DNA of 43,953 nt from Pyrinomonadaceae bacterium (GTDB lineage Bacteria > Acidobacteriota > Blastocatellia > Pyrinomonadales > Pyrinomonadaceae): NCBI GenBank assembly GCA_030838445.1, contig JAUZFQ010000015.1, forward strand, positions 75,001 to 118,953. Reading direction: 5' to 3'. The notes below the pieces were generated by a model that was not told the DNA's origin, did not search any database, and worked only from the letters and a program-made list of their open reading frames with translations. The position numbers and the translations under genes are program-made. Shown piece after piece: positions 39,994 through 43,953 of this stretch (position 1 is the first letter of the stretch; each line of letters opens with the position of its first letter).

Positions 39994-40605
39994 GTGCTCA
40001 AACAATTTCGAACTTATCTCTTGGCATTCGGCCTGGTTCTCATCTGCCAACCCCTTCAAGGACTCGCACAACAGAATTACGCCGCGTCAAAAATCTCTCA
40101 AACCACTCAAGCGGAACGGGACGGGCAACACGACTTTGACTTCGAGATCGGCACATGGAGAACCGAACTGTCGCGGCTCCAGCGACCACTTACCGGCTCG
40201 ACCACCTGGGTCAAGTACGTGGGCACCACCGTCGTCCGAAAGGTTTTGGGGGGTCGCGCTATTCTGGTTGAACTCGTGGCCGATGGCGCGGCGGGTCGCT
40301 TCGAAGGTCTGGCTCTACGTCTATATGATCCCCAAGCCCGGCAGTGGAGCCTCAATTTTGCCGGTGCCGGCAGTGGCGTTATGAGCACACCTACAATCGG
40401 TGCCTTCAAAAATGGGCGCGGCGAGTTTTACTCGCATGAACCATATAATGGCCGAACCATCTTTGTTCGATTTGTAATCTCGGACATTACTCCCGACTCT
40501 TGCCGTTTTGAACAGGCATTCTCGGACGATGGAGGCAAGACGTGGGAAGTAAACTGGGTGGCGATAGATACGCGGGTGAAAGGCGAACCTGCTAAAGTGC
40601 GTTGA
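39994..40605 (+). CDS. Secreted DUF1579-like protein
   Basis: An exported protein of about 203 residues. I start it at GTG 39994: AAAGGAGG lies 11 nt upstream, and the encoded LKQFRTYLLAFGLVLICQPLQGLAQQ is an excellent signal peptide. The ATG at 39889 would put 35 hydrophilic residues before it. The mature part has HDFDFEIGTWRTE, matching the D-F-x-x-G-x-W pattern of DUF1579 and related lipocalin-like proteins. Alternating strands follow (RFEGLALRLYDPQARQWSLNF, GRGEFYSHEPYNGRTIFVRFVI, FEQAFSDDGGKTWEVNWVAIDTR). Function unknown. It is 114 bp after the metal-dependent hydrolase and may share its promoter. Confidence 0.78.
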   Translation: MLKQFRTYLLAFGLVLICQPLQGLAQQNYAASKISQTTQAERDGQHDFDFEIGTWRTELSRLQRPLTGSTTWVKYVGTTVVRKVLGGRAILVELVADGAAGRFEGLALRLYDPQARQWSLNFAGAGSGVMSTPTIGAFKNGRGEFYSHEPYNGRTIFVRFVISDITPDSCRFEQAFSDDGGKTWEVNWVAIDTRVKGEPAKVR

Positions 40606-40699
40606 ATTTAACTACATACCGAATACGGGATAGTTGTGTGCCAAAATATATTTTAGCCGCTCTATGCAGCGTATGCTGTGAGTCGTCAACAGCCCGTGA

Positions 40700-40868
40700 T
40701 TATTTCGCTTCCTGCGCGTTGACGAAGTAGCTGCCCTCCCGCGCCTCGGCGACGAAGACCTCGCGCCATTTGAAATGAGAGCGCCAGGAGGAGCACGAAG
40801 TAGAACCACGTCGAGACGCGGCGCGACTGGTAGACGACCTCGAAGCGGAAGGTCTCCCACAGCTTCAT
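40700..40868 (-). pseudogene. Remnant of an ABC-2 type permease (frameshifted and truncated)
   Basis: ATG 40868 overlaps the ATPase stop (ATGA). Frame 0 reads MKLWETFRFEVVYQSRRVST followed by a hydrophobic helix WFYFVLLLALSF, which looks like the start of an ABC-2 permease. After that, the plausible continuation EVFVAEAREGSYFVNA is found only in the +1 frame, which ends at TAA 40702-40700. The rest of the permease (normally several hundred residues and at least five more helices) is absent. Both a frameshift near 40785-40795 and a 3' truncation near 40705 are needed to explain this. Confidence 0.7.
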
Positions 40869-41605
40869 CGCGCGACCCCTTGCACCGATGCCCGGCTGGT
40901 CGTCTCCACCACCCGCCGCCAGATGCGCCCGCCGAGCGCCGCGACGGCGGCGAGCGGCTCGGCCTCAAGCAGTATCTCGCCGCGGGCGATGACCGCCATC
41001 CGGCTGCATAGCTCCGAGACATCCTCGACGATGTGCGTCGAGAGGATGACCACGGCGCTCTGCCCGATCTCGCTCAGCAAATTCAGGAAGCGCACGCGCT
41101 CGGCCGGGTCGAGTCCGGCGGTCGGCTCATCCACGATGATTAACTTCGGCTCGCCGAGCAGCGCGACGGCGACGCCGAACCGCTGGCGCATCCCGCCCGA
41201 GTAGCCGCCGAGCTTCTTCTTGCGAACGTCGTAGAGGTTCACCTGGCGCAGGAGCGCTGCGACGACCTCGCGGCGCACGCGGCGCACGGTGATCCCCTTG
41301 AGCACCGCGAAGTGATCTAGCAACTCCTCCGCGCTTACCTTTGGATAGACGCCGAACTCCTGCGGCAAGTATCCGAGCGTCTCTCGCACACGCTCCCGCT
41401 CCGCCAGCACGTCAATGTCGCCGAGGTGTATCGAGCCTGCGTCCGGCTCCTGCAACGTGGCGATGGTTCGCATCAGCGTCGACTTGCCCGCGCCGTTCGG
41501 GCCGAGCAGTCCGTACATGCCCTGCGGGATCGTGAGCGTGATTTCCTTCAGGGCTTCGACGCCGTTTGGGTAGGTCTTCGAGAGCTTCCGAATCTGTAGT
41601 TCCAT
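40865..41605 (-). CDS. ABC-2 type transporter ATP-binding protein (orphan)
   Basis: A 246-residue ATPase of the ABC-2/DrrA-like group from ATG 41605 (MELQIRKLSKTYPNG), preceded by AGAGG. It has Walker A LGPNGAGKST (about 36-45), Q-loop GYLPQEFGVYPKVSAEE, signature GYSGGMRQRFGVA, Walker B LIIVDEPTAGLDP and an H-loop LSTHIVEDV. The ATPase frame is intact, but the coupled permease downstream is reduced to a remnant, so it is probably non-functional in transport or serves a permease elsewhere. A longer upstream frame to 41749 exists but encodes nothing resembling the family. Confidence 0.88.
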   Translation of the reverse strand: MELQIRKLSKTYPNGVEALKEITLTIPQGMYGLLGPNGAGKSTLMRTIATLQEPDAGSIHLGDIDVLAERERVRETLGYLPQEFGVYPKVSAEELLDHFAVLKGITVRRVRREVVAALLRQVNLYDVRKKKLGGYSGGMRQRFGVAVALLGEPKLIIVDEPTAGLDPAERVRFLNLLSEIGQSAVVILSTHIVEDVSELCSRMAVIARGEILLEAEPLAAVAALGGRIWRRVVETTSRASVQGVAR

Positions 41606-41863
41606 GACACCTCTGGAAAGGATGAGCGGCCGAGTCGCGCAGCCGATGCCGGGAGGCATGCTCCACCTCACCGCGAGCCACGGGGAGGGCGCACGACTCG
41701 ACAACTCGTGTGCGCGTGTTGCGGCATGATAAACGAGCGGGAGGGGCAACTAGTTCCGGCTCAAGCACCCGAAGCATGGCCTTAAGGAGCGCAAGACCTC
41801 AACCCTTCGTCCTGTTCACACGATGGCTGACGTATGGTCGGAGTTCGGCGTCCTCTCGGTGGC

Positions 41864-41989
41864 ATGAGGATCGTGACAGTCCGAGTTGCGGGGTATCGAA
41901 AAAATTGGAAGGCACTTTCTGAGGTGGGAATTCGTCCGGTTGCGATCAGCGTTGAGACGCCCGAGAAAAATCGCGAGATGATGCTTTAA
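41864..41989 (+). pseudogene. Peroxiredoxin/thioredoxin-fold fragment
   Basis: A 41-codon open frame contains RKNWKALSEVGIRPVAISVE followed by TPEKNREMML. This closely resembles the part of AhpC/TSA-type redoxins after the catalytic CxxC (helix, then the I-x-V-A-I-S-V-D-[ST]-P-E strand). Neither the catalytic Cys region nor the C-terminal half is present in any frame I can see. The remainder of the 413-bp gap 41606-42018 shows no gene, only a small GATGCC/GGCATG hairpin near 41650. The fragment lies next to the permease remnant, marking a decayed stretch. Confidence 0.5.
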
Positions 41990-42018
41990 GCGGCGGGTGA
42001 TGCCCGGCGTAAGATGCC

Positions 42019-42969
42019 TTACGATTTGGCCGGTGGGTTGAGTGAGGCATCCGGCGCGTTGACATCGAAACGACGGAAGCCTCCGTACTCGAAAACCACT
42101 TTCCCACTCAGCAATAGCTCCGGCTGCTTGTCCGCACCCGTGCGCCCACGGTTGTAAGTGCTGACCACAATCCGCTGTGGCGTGAGAATGCCAAAGCGGC
42201 TCGCGGCATAGTCGAACTCAAACCTCATGAAGACGAGAGGGCTGGCGAGCGAGGGGAGACGCAGCGTCCACTCACGTTCTTCGCGCCAGAGTTGCGCAGT
42301 CTCGGCGTCCACCCACAGCCGCCCGCGGAAAAGCGGTTCAGCGCCTTTTAACACCGGCGGCAGTGAGACCTTGAACGTGATCTCAGGGCTTTGCGCCACC
42401 TGCTGATACTGAACAACAACCACTTCACGCCCGTTAATCCGCTCGCGCCCGGCGGACGTGAACCGGAAAGACGCGCGCACACGCTCGCCCAGCGGCAACC
42501 CCTGATCGAGGGTTTGATTGTAGAGACTAGTCTCTAGATCATACCTCCGGCTCTCGCGGCTGATCCGGTCGAGTTCCTTCTTGACGGAATCCGCTTTGCC
42601 TAATCGGCCGAAGAGATTCACCAGCCGCTCTTCCCGCTTTGCTATGGCCTTGCCATCAACCTCGCGCACGTTGCGATACTCGGCTGCCAAAGATGCATCG
42701 AGTTGAGACTGATAGATGACCAGCTCCGAAACAATCCGCCGCTGCCGCTTAAGTTTACCTTCGCCGTCGTATTCTTCTATTTTCTGCTCTTCGTCAACGG
42801 TGAGGTCTTTAAACCTGGCCTTGTATTCGTTGACGCTCAGGCTGGCGCGGCGAATAAGTTCTTCCAACTCGGCCGAATCTGGTTGCGGCTGCGCAGGCTG
42901 CTGACCGAAGGATGCGCCGGTGTGCGTGAGGAAGACTAAAACGAGTAAGTAGAGGATACGAGGGAGCAT
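42019..42969 (-). CDS. Secreted protein of unknown function
   Basis: 316 residues from ATG 42969 (MLPRILYLLVLVFLTHTGASFGQQ, a signal peptide ending in Gln-Gln). An in-frame ATG at 43062 would place about 30 extra residues before it. After a Pro/Gln-rich linker the protein has a long helical stretch (SAELEELIRRASLSVNEYKARFKDLTVDEEQKIEEYDGEG, described here by its ends), then beta-rich sequence with GREVVVVQYQQ, LFRGRLWVDAETAQLWREER and FEFDYAASRFGILTPQRIVV. The W-[VI]-D-x-x-[TS] segment is reminiscent of outer-membrane lipoprotein-sorting-like (LolA/LolB fold) proteins, which often have such 'dictated by substitution in a cone' repeats of strands, but I cannot assign a family. It follows the propeller protein by 95 bp in the same direction. 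Confidence 0.7.
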   Translation of the reverse strand: MLPRILYLLVLVFLTHTGASFGQQPAQPQPDSAELEELIRRASLSVNEYKARFKDLTVDEEQKIEEYDGEGKLKRQRRIVSELVIYQSQLDASLAAEYRNVREVDGKAIAKREERLVNLFGRLGKADSVKKELDRISRESRRYDLETSLYNQTLDQGLPLGERVRASFRFTSAGRERINGREVVVVQYQQVAQSPEITFKVSLPPVLKGAEPLFRGRLWVDAETAQLWREEREWTLRLPSLASPLVFMRFEFDYAASRFGILTPQRIVVSTYNRGRTGADKQPELLLSGKVVFEYGGFRRFDVNAPDASLNPPAKS

Positions 42970-43064
42970 TTTATGCGTTGGCGAATAGAGAAGATAAAAG
43001 GCCATCATTCTGCCTGTAAGACGAGTGTACAATGGCAGCCCGACATATTTTTGCTTTCTCATCT

Positions 43065-43953
43065 CTATTTGTTAATCAGCACAATGTCGCCTATTTCAGT
43101 TCCGCGTTCAGCGACAAACATCTTGCCGTCGGGCGACCACGCAAAACGAAAAATCGTCTCAGACGTAAAATTCGTTAATTGCTTGGCCGGGCTTCCGTCC
43201 AAAGGTTGCAGCCAAATGTTTGAGACGCCGTCGCGGTTAACAATAAAGGTCAAGGCGCGTCCGTCCGGCGTCCATTGAATACCCGATTCAATGATAGTGG
43301 TCGGAGGTTTATCAAACACTTTAACGGGTTCGCCGCCGTCAGACGGGATCACGGCGAGTTTGGAAAACGTATCGACATCCGCGCGATAGAAGCAAGCGAT
43401 AAAGCGTCCGTCCGGCGAGAAGCGCGGAACTGATGTGATTTTATCCGAAAGTTGAATCGCCGCCTCATTGCCGTCAATCGAAGTCTTCCACACTCTGGGC
43501 GAGTCTTTATCCACTAACATATACGCAACCCAGCGTCCATCAGGCGAAATGTCCGGGCGCAGTTCGGAGACGCCGTTGGTAAACTGCGCGCACTCGCCTG
43601 TCTCAAGATTCATTTTCCACAAGTGCGGGGCGGCATCCGCAGCTTTTGAGACATAAACCATAATGCGCCCGTCGGCTGAAGCCGTCGGCTCGAAGTTCGC
43701 CCCGGCAGTGGTCGTTAATTGTTTCTGATTGCTTCCGTCCGCGTTCATCAACCATATATCTTCTTTTCCGCTTGCCGTCGAACCGTAAATAATTCTGCCG
43801 TCCCGTAGCCATTGAACGCCTAACAGCCAGCCCAAATCTTTGCTGTTGCCGGAAAGAATCTTGACGGCTTCGCTGGCTTTATCGCCCGGCGCAATCCACA
43901 GATTCACGATGCGGCGATGCAGGATTGTCACGAGCGACTTCATATCAGCGGTG
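43065..43953 (-). CDS. PD40/TolB-like beta-propeller protein, C-terminal part (partial)
   Basis: The frame remains open to the right edge, so the 5' end lies outside; the internal ATG at 43943 is probably not the start. About 295 residues are visible, made of WD40-like PD40 units: VQWLRDGRIIYGST, KEDIWLMNADGSNQKQLT, PTASADGRIMVYVS, RPDISPDGRWVAYM, VPRFSPDGRFIACF, IQWTPDGRALTFIV, SNIWLQPLDGSPAKQLTNF and FAWSPDGKMFVAERG. In Acidobacteriota such propellers commonly form the sensor part of Ser/Thr protein kinases or DPP-like peptidases. Which one applies needs the missing N-terminus. Confidence 0.8.
   Translation of the reverse strand, partial: TADMKSLVTILHRRIVNLWIAPGDKASEAVKILSGNSKDLGWLLGVQWLRDGRIIYGSTASGKEDIWLMNADGSNQKQLTTTAGANFEPTASADGRIMVYVSKAADAAPHLWKMNLETGECAQFTNGVSELRPDISPDGRWVAYMLVDKDSPRVWKTSIDGNEAAIQLSDKITSVPRFSPDGRFIACFYRADVDTFSKLAVIPSDGGEPVKVFDKPPTTIIESGIQWTPDGRALTFIVNRDGVSNIWLQPLDGSPAKQLTNFTSETIFRFAWSPDGKMFVAERGTEIGDIVLINK

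Noticed and set aside
40612-41022. Minus-strand frame spanning the ATPase end and permease remnant
   Set aside because: Composition is Arg/Ser/Pro-rich and out of frame with both the ATPase and the permease remnant; it is a shadow frame.
41710-41922. Plus-strand 70-codon frame upstream of the peroxiredoxin fragment
   Set aside because: No motif, no ribosome binding site, and it is in a different frame from the redoxin-like segment.

Overview
The window is high-GC DNA from a bacterium that I place in the Acidobacteriota, probably near the Blastocatellia. The placement rests on an array of four ADOP-type (acidobacterial duplicated orphan permease) MacB-like proteins, amidohydrolase-TPR and PD40-propeller proteins, and frequent Shine-Dalgarno-poor starts. 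It is an inference from gene content, not a phylogenetic result.

Layout. 1-3.8 kb: the tail of an unidentified gene, a strong terminator, then clpS, clpA and aat, which together form the bacterial N-degron pathway (Leu/Phe-transferase, adaptor, unfoldase). 3.8-9.4 kb: a YdeP-like molybdopterin oxidoreductase, an alpha/beta hydrolase, a convergent TSUP permease and a divergent aldehyde dehydrogenase. 9.4-28.7 kb: the centrepiece, an efflux/signalling island. It holds a MacB-type ATPase, a membrane-fusion adaptor, a second ATPase, four tandem ADOP permeases interrupted by an amidohydrolase, a secreted protein with exact 34-residue SDYE repeats, and an NtrC-type sigma-54 response regulator translationally coupled to an NtrY-like histidine kinase. 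Two sigma-54-like promoter candidates and a dyad lie ahead of the first ATPase and the adaptor, so the regulator may drive the transporter genes at the far end of the same island. 28.9-33 kb: a PilZ protein, a BaiN/HI0933-type flavoprotein, a DoxX protein, a small orphan and a secreted M64 metallopeptidase. 33-44 kb: a J-domain coiled-coil protein, a DUF1624 membrane protein, two secreted esterases, a MocR regulator divergent from a metallo-beta-lactamase-fold hydrolase, a DUF1579-like secreted protein, and a decayed stretch. The decayed stretch has an ABC ATPase whose permease partner is frameshifted and truncated, plus a peroxiredoxin remnant. Two further secreted or propeller proteins follow, the last running off the window.

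Intergenic DNA carries a recurring architecture. Tandem 7-bp words, different in sequence at each locus, face their own reverse complement across a short spacer (645-711, 10353-10484, 11917-12002, 33117-33206), and several end directly at a start codon. A large nested hairpin at 29418-29532 and relatives at about 17289 and 28700 form a second family. I saw no rRNA, tRNA, CRISPR array, prophage or insertion sequence.
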